Below are positions 36,410 through 44,191 of a DNA stretch of 64,000 nucleotides, one piece after another. Origin of the DNA: JACKJK01 sp046159835 (GTDB lineage Bacteria; Pseudomonadota; Alphaproteobacteria; Rhizobiales; Tepidamorphaceae). Each line of letters begins with the position of its first letter. Within the stretch, counting starts at the first letter, position 1. The DNA lies in assembly GCF_046159835.1 (NCBI RefSeq), contig NZ_JBJXCY010000003.1:62001-126000 (forward strand), in the 5' to 3' direction. The translations under genes and the position numbers were made by a program. A model generated the notes under the pieces. It ran no database searches, was not told the DNA's origin, and saw nothing but the letters and a program-made list of their open reading frames with translations.

Positions 36410-36949
36410 ATGAGCACACAGGGCACGGCCAGAACCGCGATCAACACGCGAACCAGCACCGAATTGCGGTCCGGTATCGAGCGCGCACGCACCGTGGTCA
36501 CCTGCCAGAGTTCCGATTGCACCGTGAAGGGCTGCGCCTGCGAAGGCCGGGTTGCCGACACGCTGCGTGGCTCCGGCCTGCGCCCGACGCGCCAACGCCT
36601 GAGCCTGGCCGCGCTGATGTTCGACGGGCACGACCGGCACCTGACGGCGGAATGGCTGCACGAGCAGGCCCGCTCCGCCGGCGTGAAGGTCTCTCTGGCG
36701 ACGGTCTACAACACCCTGCATCAGTTCGTCGGCGCCGGGCTGCTGCGCGAAGTTGCGGTTGAAGGCTCCAAGAGCCAGTTCGACACCAACACCAGCGACC
36801 ATCACCACTTCTACCTCGAGAACGAGGGCAAGCTGATGGACATCGACAGTTCGTCGATTGCCGTCAACGGGCTGCCGGACATTCCCGAGGGCCACGAAAT
36901 CACCCACGTGGACGTGGTGGTTCGCCTGCGGCGCGCGCCGAAGCGCTGA
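36410..36949 (+). CDS. irr: Iron response regulator Irr (Fur family)
   Basis: Haem-sensing Fur-type transcription factor that, under low iron, represses haem and iron-rich protein genes and activates uptake in Rhizobiales. The 179 residues include a winged helix (LRPTRQRLSLAALMFDG, then VSLATVYNTLHQF) and the haem-binding HHH at residues 131-133. The Bradyrhizobium-type haem regulatory motif (Cys-Pro near residue 29) is not kept: the N-terminus instead has Cys32, 37, 42 and 44, with Cys-Ala at the aligned place. No strong ribosome-binding site precedes the ATG. It is divergent from fabA. Confidence 0.93.
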   Translation: MSTQGTARTAINTRTSTELRSGIERARTVVTCQSSDCTVKGCACEGRVADTLRGSGLRPTRQRLSLAALMFDGHDRHLTAEWLHEQARSAGVKVSLATVYNTLHQFVGAGLLREVAVEGSKSQFDTNTSDHHHFYLENEGKLMDIDSSSIAVNGLPDIPEGHEITHVDVVVRLRRAPKR

Positions 36950-37017
36950 GGCCCGCCGCACGCGGCACTTCTTTTCTTTGCAATTGAGAGCGACGTCGGA
37001 CGCGGCCCTGCCCGGGC

Positions 37018-37647
37018 CTAGTCGTCGATGCGTTCGCGCGGGTACACGCCCCACAGCAGCGGCTGCGGCATGTAGCCGTTGACGCCGGATGCCGCGACCT
37101 CGCACCAGCTGTCGTCGCAACTGCGCACCGAGACAATCGCGCCCTTCTCGACACGCGCGATGACGCGAGATTCCTCGTCCGGCGAATTGCGGATCGTTTC
37201 CGCCTTGTCGCCCTCGCCGCCCTGCCAGGGCGAGACGAGCGCGGTGCGGCGGCCAGACAGCAGCGAGTGGTAGACCCAGCCTTCGGAGCCCTCGCTGTCG
37301 CGGATGCGCCGCCAGTTGCCGTACTCGGCGACGATCTCCACCGGCAGGCCGGCGGAATGGAATACCCATGACACGGCATGGTCCTGGCTCGGACCGATGC
37401 GCACGTTCACGCGGGAGCTTTTCAGGCTGACATAGCGCGGCAGCGGCAACCCGCTCGGCCCCAGCGGGGCGGCAGGCAGCGCGCCGGCATCAACAGAGCC
37501 GGTGACGCGCGGCGAAGGGTCGCGCGATGCAAACAGCGCAGCCGCAATGCCGGTCGACAGCACGACGACGCCTGCCAGCACCGCCAACCGCCAGATGCCG
37601 CCCGTTTGCTGGCGTTGTCCCGGCTTCAAGGCAATGGCATCGCGCAC
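37018..37647 (-). CDS. Membrane-anchored SH3-domain protein
   Basis: A 209-residue protein with an N-terminal transmembrane anchor (about residues 18-40, WRLAVLAGVVVLSTGIAAAL) and two bacterial SH3-like domains. The first starts near SSRVNVRIGPS and the second near EESRVIARVEKGAIVSVRSC. It matches the COG3807-type exported SH3 proteins next to a 2-hydroxyacid dehydrogenase in other Rhizobiales, of unknown role at the cell wall. The GTG at 37647 is preferred; the ORF runs on to 38919 only as antisense to the next gene. Confidence 0.83.
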   Translation of the reverse strand: MRDAIALKPGQRQQTGGIWRLAVLAGVVVLSTGIAAALFASRDPSPRVTGSVDAGALPAAPLGPSGLPLPRYVSLKSSRVNVRIGPSQDHAVSWVFHSAGLPVEIVAEYGNWRRIRDSEGSEGWVYHSLLSGRRTALVSPWQGGEGDKAETIRNSPDEESRVIARVEKGAIVSVRSCDDSWCEVAASGVNGYMPQPLLWGVYPRERIDD

Positions 37648-37872
37648 GGTGATTTCTCTCGCTCTTCTGAAGGACCGATGGCGCGCTGGCGCATCGGAAA
37701 AATGGCTTATTCGCGGACGCTTTGTCTTTGACGGGGCATCTGATATGGAGGCTTTCAGATCGTCCGCGCTTCCTGTTCGCTCAATGTGACGGGGAGGGGT
37801 AAACGCCGGTTTAAGGACCGGCCGCCGACGCGGCGGAAAAGAAGAAGCAACAATCGGACGAAAGCGGGTGCA

Positions 37873-38859
37873 ATGGGCAAGTTCAAGCCAGTCGTCATCG
37901 TGACACGCAAGCTGCCGGATGTCGTCGAGACGCGGATGCGCGAGCTTTTCGATGCGCGGCTGAACACCGACGACAAGCCCATGAGCCCGTCGGAACTCGT
38001 CGCCGCCGCCCAGCAGGCCGACGTTCTCGTTCCCACGGTGACGGACCGGATCGATGCCTCGATCCTGAGCCAAGCCGGACCGAACCTGAAGCTGATCGCC
38101 AACTACGGCAACGGCGTCGACAACATTGATGTCGGCACCGCCACACAGCGCGGCATCTCGGTGACCAACACGCCGGGCGTTCTGACCGAAGACACCGCCG
38201 ACATGACGATGGCGCTGATCCTCGCCGTGCCGCGCCGCCTCGTGCACGGCATCGCGGCGGTGGAAGACGGCGAATGGAAGGGCTGGTCTCCGACCTGGAT
38301 GCTCGGCCACCGCATCAACGGCAAGCGCCTCGGCATCATCGGCATGGGCCGCATCGGCCAGGCCGTCGCGCGCCGCGCCAAGGCCTTTGGCATGCAGATC
38401 CACTACCACAACCGCCGCCGCGTGCCGCAGGGCGTGGAAGAAGAACTTGAGGCAACCTACTGGGAAAGCCTCGACCAGATGCTGGCACGCATGGACGTCA
38501 TTTCCGTGCACTGCCCGCACACGCCCGCGACCTACCACCTGCTGTCGGCGCGCCGCTTGAAGCTGCTGCGCCCGGAGGCCTACGTGGTCAACACCGCGCG
38601 CGGCGAGGTGATCGACGAGAACGCGCTGGCGCGCATGATCGAGGCGGAGGAAATCGCCGGGGCCGGTCTCGACGTGTTCGAGCACGAACCCGCCGTGAAC
38701 CCGAAGCTGGTCAAGTCGGACCGCGTCGTGCTGCTGCCGCACATGGGTTCGGCCACCATCGAGGGCCGCATCGACATGGGCGAAAAGGTCATCATCAACA
38801 TCAAGACCTTCGCCGACGGGCACCGTCCGCCGGACCGCGTCCTGCCATCGATGCTCTGA
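37873..38859 (+). CDS. D-2-hydroxyacid dehydrogenase (glyoxylate/hydroxypyruvate reductase type)
   Basis: NAD(P)-dependent D-isomer-specific 2-hydroxyacid dehydrogenase of 328 residues. The Rossmann motif is GMGRIGQAV. The Arg is in NTARGEVIDE, the Glu is in the EEIAGAGLDVFEHEP segment, and His is in LLPHMGS, completing the triad. The high similarity to rhizobial D-glycerate dehydrogenase-type proteins suggests glyoxylate or hydroxypyruvate reduction, but the substrate is not proven. It is divergent from the SH3 gene. A cupin gene follows 10 bases later, so the two are probably cotranscribed. Confidence 0.92.
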   Translation: MGKFKPVVIVTRKLPDVVETRMRELFDARLNTDDKPMSPSELVAAAQQADVLVPTVTDRIDASILSQAGPNLKLIANYGNGVDNIDVGTATQRGISVTNTPGVLTEDTADMTMALILAVPRRLVHGIAAVEDGEWKGWSPTWMLGHRINGKRLGIIGMGRIGQAVARRAKAFGMQIHYHNRRRVPQGVEEELEATYWESLDQMLARMDVISVHCPHTPATYHLLSARRLKLLRPEAYVVNTARGEVIDENALARMIEAEEIAGAGLDVFEHEPAVNPKLVKSDRVVLLPHMGSATIEGRIDMGEKVIINIKTFADGHRPPDRVLPSML

Positions 38860-38869
38860 GGCGCCAGAG

Positions 38870-39346
38870 TTGGGTGAAGACCGCAAGTCGATCCGCGCCG
38901 AGGACGTCGCAGCGCGCACATCGACGGTCTACCCGGCTGAATTCGCCCACGTGACGCAGGGCCGCGCCAAGCGCGCGTTGGCGCAGGGCTTCGGCATCGA
39001 CCAGTTCGGCGTAAACCTCACCGACCTTGCGCCGGGCGCGGCAACCGCGCTCCAGCACTATCACACCCAGGAAGACGAGTTCGTCTACGTGATGGCGGGC
39101 GAGGTAACATTGCTGATGGGGGATACGGAAGAAGTGCTCACCGCGGGCGACTGCATCGGCTTCAAGGCCGGGGTCGCGGTGGGGCACGCCTTCGTCAATC
39201 GCTCGGACAAGCCCGCCCGCATCATGGAAGTCGGTTCACGGCGCATGGATGTGGACGAAGGGCACTATCCCGGTCTGAACTTGCGCGTTATCCCCAACGG
39301 CAAGGGCGGTCGGCACTTCGTGCGCAAGGACGGCAGCGAGATCTAG
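38870..39346 (+). CDS. Cupin domain protein
   Basis: A 158-residue single-domain cupin. The metal motif 1 reads HYHTQEDEFVYVMAG, with the two His and Glu in the usual spacing. Motif 2 is KAGVAVGHAFVNRS with one His. The start is a TTG with GAGG about 8 bases upstream. It probably shares a transcript with the dehydrogenase. The substrate is unknown. Confidence 0.83.
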   Translation: MGEDRKSIRAEDVAARTSTVYPAEFAHVTQGRAKRALAQGFGIDQFGVNLTDLAPGAATALQHYHTQEDEFVYVMAGEVTLLMGDTEEVLTAGDCIGFKAGVAVGHAFVNRSDKPARIMEVGSRRMDVDEGHYPGLNLRVIPNGKGGRHFVRKDGSEI

Positions 39347-39378
39347 TTCGCGCCAGGATTTGAGTGAAAGCTCTTTCG

Positions 39379-39936
39379 ATGGGTATCCTCACCTTCAGCA
39401 TCAATGTGACGCTCGATGGCTGCATCGACCACCGCGCGGGAATTGCGGACGAGGAGACCCACGCCTATTTCACCCACCTGATGGACGACTTCGGTGCCAT
39501 GCTATGGGGCCGCGTGACCTACGAGATGATGGAGAGCTACTGGCCCGCCGTCGCGCGCGGCGAGGTGGACGCAACGCCGGCCGTTCGCGACTGGGCCGTG
39601 AAGCTGGAAGACAAGCCGAAATACGTGGTCTCGACCACGCGAAGCGACTTCCCGTGGACCAACAGCCACCACATCGCAGGCGATCTGCGCGCGGGCGTGC
39701 AGGCGCTGAAGGAGGCGACGCCTTCAGGCGTGCTGCTTGGCAGCGGCAAACTTGCCAACGAACTGGACCGGCTGGAGCTGATCGACGAATACCGGTTCCT
39801 CGTTCACCCGAGGATCGTGGGGCACGGTCCGACGCTCTTTGAAGGCGGCTTGCCGGGCGCGCGGCACCTTGAACTGGTGACCACGGTGCCGCTTTCAAAC
39901 GGTACCGTTGCCATGCACTACCGGCGCGCATCGTAG
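39379..39936 (+). CDS. RibD C-terminal / dihydrofolate-reductase-like protein
   Basis: A 185-residue protein of the RibD_C (pyrimidine reductase-like) family. It starts MGILTFSINVTLDGCIDH, with GRVTYEMMESYW and LGSGKLANELDRLELIDEYRFLVHP, the two strongest family motifs. It probably binds NADPH, and its substrate is unknown. A GTG at 39364 would add five residues; the ATG at 39379 better fits the family start. Confidence 0.82.
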   Translation: MGILTFSINVTLDGCIDHRAGIADEETHAYFTHLMDDFGAMLWGRVTYEMMESYWPAVARGEVDATPAVRDWAVKLEDKPKYVVSTTRSDFPWTNSHHIAGDLRAGVQALKEATPSGVLLGSGKLANELDRLELIDEYRFLVHPRIVGHGPTLFEGGLPGARHLELVTTVPLSNGTVAMHYRRAS

Positions 39937-39968
39937 ACGCGGCAAGGCCCACGCTATTTCTAGGGCTG

Positions 39969-40751
39969 CTATTCCGCTGCCTGCTGGCCGTTTAGCGGGT
40001 TGGCCGGATTCCACTTGTAGCCGATCGTGTCGAAGCGCGCGGCGAGCGAGTCGTACAAAAGCACGCGGCCGATCAGCGGCTCGCCTGCCCCCGTCACCAC
40101 CTTGATCGCCTCCATCGCCATCAGCGACCCGATGACCCCGGTAAGCGCACCGATGATGCCGGCTTCCGCGCAGGTCGGCACGGTGCCGTCGGGCGGGGCT
40201 TCGGGAAACAGGCAGCGATAGGTCGGGTTCGGCGTGCCGTCCGCAGCCGTTTCGTGGGCCGCGATCACCGTCAGCGAGCCGTCGAAGCGGCCCACCGCGC
40301 CCGTCACCAGCCTGCGGGCGGTGCGGAAACTGGCATCCGACACGCAGTAGCGCGTCGCGAAATTGTCGCTGCCGTCGAGGACGAGGTCATAGCCGCCGAT
40401 CAGTTCGTCGGCATTGTCTGGCGTGATGCGGAGTTCGTGGGTTTCGACCGTGACGCCGGGATCGAGCGCTGCGATCCGGTCGGCGGCGCTTTTCGTCTTG
40501 GCCGTCCCGACGGATGCGGTGTCGTGGATCACCTGCCGCTGGAGGTTGGAGAGCGCGACGGTATCGTCGTCGACGATGCCCAGCGTGCCGATGCCTGCGG
40601 CTGCGAGATATAGCAGCGCGGGCGCGCCGAGGCCGCCCGCGCCGATCACCAGAACGCGGGCCTGGCGAAGGCGCGCCTGACCGTGCCCGCCGATCTCCGG
40701 CAGGACGATGTGGCGCGCGAAGCGCTCAAGCTCGGTGTCGCTCAGTGCCAT
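39969..40751 (-). CDS. HesA/MoeB/ThiF family adenylyltransferase
   Basis: E1-like enzyme of 260 residues that adenylates the C-terminal Gly of a ubiquitin-like sulfur carrier (MoaD or ThiS type). The ATP loop is GAGGLGAP (37-44) and the catalytic-type Cys194 is in VPTCAEAG. The two CxxC zinc pairs of E. coli MoeB are not kept: TYRC has only Cys180, and the C-terminus ends NPANPLNG without cysteines. A very similar C-terminus is seen in rhizobial proteins of this group. It follows cysK after 55 bases on the same strand, fitting sulfur metabolism. Confidence 0.86.
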   Translation of the reverse strand: MALSDTELERFARHIVLPEIGGHGQARLRQARVLVIGAGGLGAPALLYLAAAGIGTLGIVDDDTVALSNLQRQVIHDTASVGTAKTKSAADRIAALDPGVTVETHELRITPDNADELIGGYDLVLDGSDNFATRYCVSDASFRTARRLVTGAVGRFDGSLTVIAAHETAADGTPNPTYRCLFPEAPPDGTVPTCAEAGIIGALTGVIGSLMAMEAIKVVTGAGEPLIGRVLLYDSLAARFDTIGYKWNPANPLNGQQAAE

Positions 40752-40806
40752 CGCGCCAAACTAGTCAGGGAATCGCGCGATGAGAAGCTTTGCGAGGTTG
40801 CCGCGC

Positions 40807-41778
40807 TCACAGACCCTCGAACAGGGCCGTCGAGAGATAGCGCTCGGCGAAGGAAGGGATGATGACCACGATCTTCTTGCCGGCCATGTCATCGCGCGCG
40901 GCGATTTCCAGCGCAGCCGCAATCGCGGCACCCGACGAGATGCCGACCGGGATGCCTTCGACGCGGGCCAGTTCGCGGGCGCGGTCAAAGGCCGTCTGGT
41001 TGGCAACCGTCACCACTTCGTCGATCACGTCGGTGTTGAGGATTTCCGGTACGAAGCCTGCGCCGATGCCCTGGATCTTGTGCGGGCCGGGCTGACCGCC
41101 AGACAGGATCGGGCTGTCTTCCGGCTCCACCGCAACGATCTTGATCTTGTCGTTGCGGCCCTTGAGCACCTCGCCGACGCCGGTGATCGTGCCGCCAGTG
41201 CCGACACCGGAAATCACGGCATCGACCGCACCGTTGGTGTCGTTCCAGATTTCTTCCGCCGTGGTGGCACGGTGGATGGCCGGGTTGGCCGGGTTCTGGA
41301 ACTGCTGCGGGATGATGGCGTTCGGGATCGTCTCGACCAGCTCGGCGGCGCGGGCGAGCGCGCCCTTCATGCCCTTCTCGGCCGGCGTGAGTTCGAGCTC
41401 GGCGCCCAGCAGCGCCAGCATCTTGCGGCGTTCCATCGACATGGATTCCGGCATCACGAGGATGAGGCGGTAGCCACGCGCGGCAGCCACGAAGGCGAGC
41501 GCGATACCGGTGTTGCCGGACGTCGGCTCGACGAGAACGGTGTCCTTGGAGATGCGACCCTCGGCTTCGAGCGCGTCGATCATGGCGACGCCGATGCGGT
41601 CCTTGACGCTGGAAATCGGGTTGAAGAACTCGAGCTTGGCCAGGATTTCGGCCTTGGCGCCGTGCGCCTTGCCCAGCCGGGAGAGGCGAACGAGCGGCGT
41701 ATTACCAATGGTGTCGGTAATGGAATCATAGATGCGGCCGCGGCCCGGCACCTGCTGCGTGATATCCTGCTTGTTCAT
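40807..41778 (-). CDS. cysK: Cysteine synthase (O-acetylserine sulfhydrylase) A
   Basis: PLP enzyme that makes L-cysteine from O-acetylserine and sulfide. The 323 residues have the PLP lysine in FNPISSVKDRIG (Lys59), the substrate loop TSGNTGIAL, and the glycine-rich GTGGTITG. The ATG at 41778 follows AGGAG by 8 bases. It is downstream of an Rrf2 regulator on the same strand and upstream of the ThiF-like gene, a likely cysteine regulon unit. Confidence 0.95.
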   Translation of the reverse strand: MNKQDITQQVPGRGRIYDSITDTIGNTPLVRLSRLGKAHGAKAEILAKLEFFNPISSVKDRIGVAMIDALEAEGRISKDTVLVEPTSGNTGIALAFVAAARGYRLILVMPESMSMERRKMLALLGAELELTPAEKGMKGALARAAELVETIPNAIIPQQFQNPANPAIHRATTAEEIWNDTNGAVDAVISGVGTGGTITGVGEVLKGRNDKIKIVAVEPEDSPILSGGQPGPHKIQGIGAGFVPEILNTDVIDEVVTVANQTAFDRARELARVEGIPVGISSGAAIAAALEIAARDDMAGKKIVVIIPSFAERYLSTALFEGL

Positions 41779-41905
41779 TGGAAGGCTCCTCCCGTCTGCG
41801 TTCAATCCGGCTGTCCGGTTACGGGCAATGTCGTGTGCGCAGAGAGGAACGTCAATATTTACCGCTTCGGCCAGGCAGAAATATATAATTCACATAGAAG
41901 CTTAG
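41779..41905 (-). promoter_or_regulatory. AT-rich cysK upstream region
   Basis: A 127-base interval between the Rrf2 gene and cysK. The half next to the Rrf2 stop is strikingly AT-rich for this genome (around 41853-41905, with AATATTTA and AAATATATAATTCACATA). It is a plausible promoter and Rrf2 operator for cysK. I could not define a clean dyad. Confidence 0.4.
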
Positions 41906-42349
41906 TTAAATAGCAAAATCCTGCGCCGGCTTGAGCGCGGGCAGCAGCTTTTTCTCTTCGGCGCGCTGGAGCATGTCCTCCAGCGTTTCGGAATCGAGGC
42001 TTTCCGCCGCCGCCGCCGATGCCGACGCGACGATGGGGTCGATGATCTGCGTGCAGAACCTGCTCGTCACGTGCTTGCCACTCTCGCGGATCGAGTTGGC
42101 GGCGCGCACGATGTTGCCGATGGTGATGCGCCGGCGTTCCCGCGCCAGCACATAGCCGCCGCGCGGGCCGCGAATGCTCTTCAGGATGCCCTCGCGCACC
42201 ATTGCCTGCAGCACCGGCTCCAGGTGACGGCGGGAAATGCCCATGCGCTCGGCAAAATCGCAGCTTGGTACTGGCCCGAACCGGCTGTGATGGGCGATAT
42301 CGACGACCGCCTCGATCGCAAGTACGGACTTTCGCGACAAGTACAACAT
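41906..42349 (-). CDS. Rrf2 family transcriptional regulator
   Basis: A 147-residue winged-helix protein of the Rrf2 family (IscR/CymR/NsrR relatives). It starts MLYLSRKSVLAIEAV, with the wing GPRGGYVLARERRRITIGNIV. The IscR/NsrR three-cysteine cluster is absent: only Cys30 and Cys99 (RFCTQ) are present, so a 2Fe-2S sensor of that type is unlikely. Its position directly upstream of cysK suggests a CymR-like cysteine regulator, which in Bacillus acts with CysK. A dyad at 42371-42391 may be its own operator. The ORF extends upstream to 42541 but without family match. Confidence 0.88.
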   Translation of the reverse strand: MLYLSRKSVLAIEAVVDIAHHSRFGPVPSCDFAERMGISRRHLEPVLQAMVREGILKSIRGPRGGYVLARERRRITIGNIVRAANSIRESGKHVTSRFCTQIIDPIVASASAAAAESLDSETLEDMLQRAEEKKLLPALKPAQDFAI

Positions 42350-42370
42350 CGCGGCTCCTCTTGGGTCAAA

Positions 42371-42391
42371 TTTACAAGCAGAGCTTGCAAA
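42371..42391. promoter_or_regulatory. Dyad operator candidate for the Rrf2 regulator
   Basis: TTTACAAGC (42371-42379), AGA, GCTTGCAAA (42383-42391) form a 9-bp inverted repeat with one mismatch, centred 32 bases upstream of the Rrf2 ATG. Size and place suit autoregulation. Confidence 0.5.
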
Positions 42392-42425
42392 TACTGGGGT
42401 CCATGCTGCGGCGCAATGCGGGGTG

Positions 42426-42896
42426 TTACGGACCCCCCGTCCCAGTCGACCCGAAACCACCGGCACCACGATCGGTATCGCCGAGGCTATCCACCTCCAC
42501 GATTCGAGCATGGGCGACAGGTGCGATAACAAGCTGCGCAATACGATCTCCGCGGGTCACGGTCTGCGGCTTCTGGTCGAGATTGACGAGAATCACGCCG
42601 ATTTCCCCGCGATAGTCGCAGTCGATCGTTCCGGGCGCATTGAGGCATGTCAGGCCCCGGTTCAGGGCATTGCCGGAGCGTGGCCGCACCTGCCCCTCGT
42701 GGTGTTCCGGTATTTCGATTGCGAACCCGGTGGGCACCAGCGCGCGTTCGCCCGGTGCCAGCGTCAGCGGCTCGCCCTCGGGCAGCGCGGCGCAAAGATC
42801 CATGCCCGCGGCACCAGCTGTCTTGTAGGACGGCAGGTCCAGACCCGCACCGTTCTCCAGCCGCGAAAACCTGATTTCGACCGGGGACGCGCTCAC
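42426..42896 (-). CDS. dut: Deoxyuridine 5'-triphosphate nucleotidohydrolase
   Basis: Trimeric dUTPase that hydrolyses dUTP to dUMP, keeping uracil out of DNA and supplying dTMP synthesis. The 156 residues have the five motifs: AGMDLCA, VRPRSGNALNRG, GTIDCDYRGEIGVILVN, GDRIAQLVI and the C-terminal RGAGGFGSTG. Motif 2 reads RSGNALNRG where many relatives have RSGLAxxxG, still with the key Ser and Gly. The start GTG overlaps the coaBC stop (GTGA). Confidence 0.94.
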   Translation of the reverse strand: MSASPVEIRFSRLENGAGLDLPSYKTAGAAGMDLCAALPEGEPLTLAPGERALVPTGFAIEIPEHHEGQVRPRSGNALNRGLTCLNAPGTIDCDYRGEIGVILVNLDQKPQTVTRGDRIAQLVIAPVAHARIVEVDSLGDTDRGAGGFGSTGTGGP

Positions 42897-44128
42897 TTGG
42901 CCGCACTTTCCGCCGGACTGGTCTCGAGCGCCTCGGCAATGCACGCAACAAGTTTCTCGGCAACCTCGCGCTTCGACATCTGCGGCCAGGATTCAACGCC
43001 GTCCGCGCCGACCACATGCACGGTGTTGGTGTCGCCGCCCATCACGCCGGTTGCCGGCGACACATCGTTGGCGACGATCCAGTCTGCCTTCTTGCGCGCG
43101 CGCTTGGCGGTGGCGTGCGCGATGACGTTCTCCGTCTCCGCCGCAAACCCGACGACGAGGCCGGGACGCTTGTCGCCTGCGGCAACGCTCGCAAGGATGT
43201 CCGGGTTTTCCGTCAGCGCCAGTTGCGGCGGGCCGGAACCGGCCTGTTTCTTGATCTTCTGCTCGCCTTCGGCATCCGGCCGCCAGTCGGCAACCGCCGC
43301 TGTGAAGATGGCGGCATCGGCGGGTAGCGCTTCCTCGACGGCTGCGAGCATCTCGCGCGCCGACTCGACATGAATCGTGGTGACGCCTGCCGGGTCGGGC
43401 AACGCGACAGGACCCGTGACGAGCACGACCTGCGCACCGGCAGCAACCGCAGCAGCTGCGATGGCGTGGCCCTGCTTGCCGGAGGAGCGATTGGCAATGT
43501 AGCGCACCGGGTCGATGGGTTCGTGGGTCGGACCTGCGGTGATGAGCAGCTTGCGACCGGCAAGGCTTCCGACCTTCGAGGCAGACGCGAAATGCGTCTC
43601 GATGGCGCTCACGATGGCATCGGGCTGGGCGAGCCGGCCTGGCCCGTACTCGCCGCAGGCCATGTCGCCCTCGTCCGGCCCGACGAAGGTGACGCCATCA
43701 GCGCGCAGCGTTTCGGCGTTGCGCTGCGTCGCGGCATGTTCCCACATGCGCACGTTCATGGCGGGCGCGCACAGCACGGGCTTGTCGGTTGCCAACAGTG
43801 CGGTCGTCGCCAGTTCGTCAGCGATACCGGCTGCCATGCGCGCCAGCAGGTTGGCGGTGGCGGGTGCGACGACCAGCAGGTCGGCATCGCGCGAGAGTTC
43901 GATATGCCCCATCTCGGCTTCGTCGGTGAGGCTGAAGAGATCGGTATAGACCTTATCGCCGCTCAGGCTCGACAGCGACAGCGGGGTGACGAATTCACCG
44001 GCGGCAGAGGTCATGATGACGCGCACGCTGGCGCCGCGCTTGCGAAGCTGGCGAATCAACTCCAGCGCCTTGTAGGCGGCGATGCCGCCACCGACGATCA
44101 ACAGGATGCGCTTGGATTGCAGGTTCAT
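42893..44128 (-). CDS. coaBC: Bifunctional phosphopantothenoylcysteine decarboxylase / synthetase
   Basis: Two consecutive steps of coenzyme A synthesis. The 411 residues form an FMN-binding CoaC half (about 1-185, with VGGGIAAYKALELIRQL at the start and the CAPAMNVRMWEH substrate segment) and a CTP-dependent CoaB half (about 190-400, ITAGPTHEPIDPVRYIANRSSGKQG, then KIKKQAG). It is followed by dut with a 4-base overlap. Confidence 0.95.
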   Translation of the reverse strand: MNLQSKRILLIVGGGIAAYKALELIRQLRKRGASVRVIMTSAAGEFVTPLSLSSLSGDKVYTDLFSLTDEAEMGHIELSRDADLLVVAPATANLLARMAAGIADELATTALLATDKPVLCAPAMNVRMWEHAATQRNAETLRADGVTFVGPDEGDMACGEYGPGRLAQPDAIVSAIETHFASASKVGSLAGRKLLITAGPTHEPIDPVRYIANRSSGKQGHAIAAAAVAAGAQVVLVTGPVALPDPAGVTTIHVESAREMLAAVEEALPADAAIFTAAVADWRPDAEGEQKIKKQAGSGPPQLALTENPDILASVAAGDKRPGLVVGFAAETENVIAHATAKRARKKADWIVANDVSPATGVMGGDTNTVHVVGADGVESWPQMSKREVAEKLVACIAEALETSPAESAAK

Positions 44129-44191
44129 GTGCGGCGATCCGTTCGGGTTCTGCTCTTTTCTACCATGTCAGACGGCCCGTTCCCAAAACTG

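Noticed and set aside
37648..38919. N-terminal part of a 633-codon ORF that seems to fuse antisense sequence to the SH3 protein
   Set aside because: This part is the complement of the 2-hydroxyacid dehydrogenase. The SH3 protein has its own GTG, membrane anchor and family-like length.
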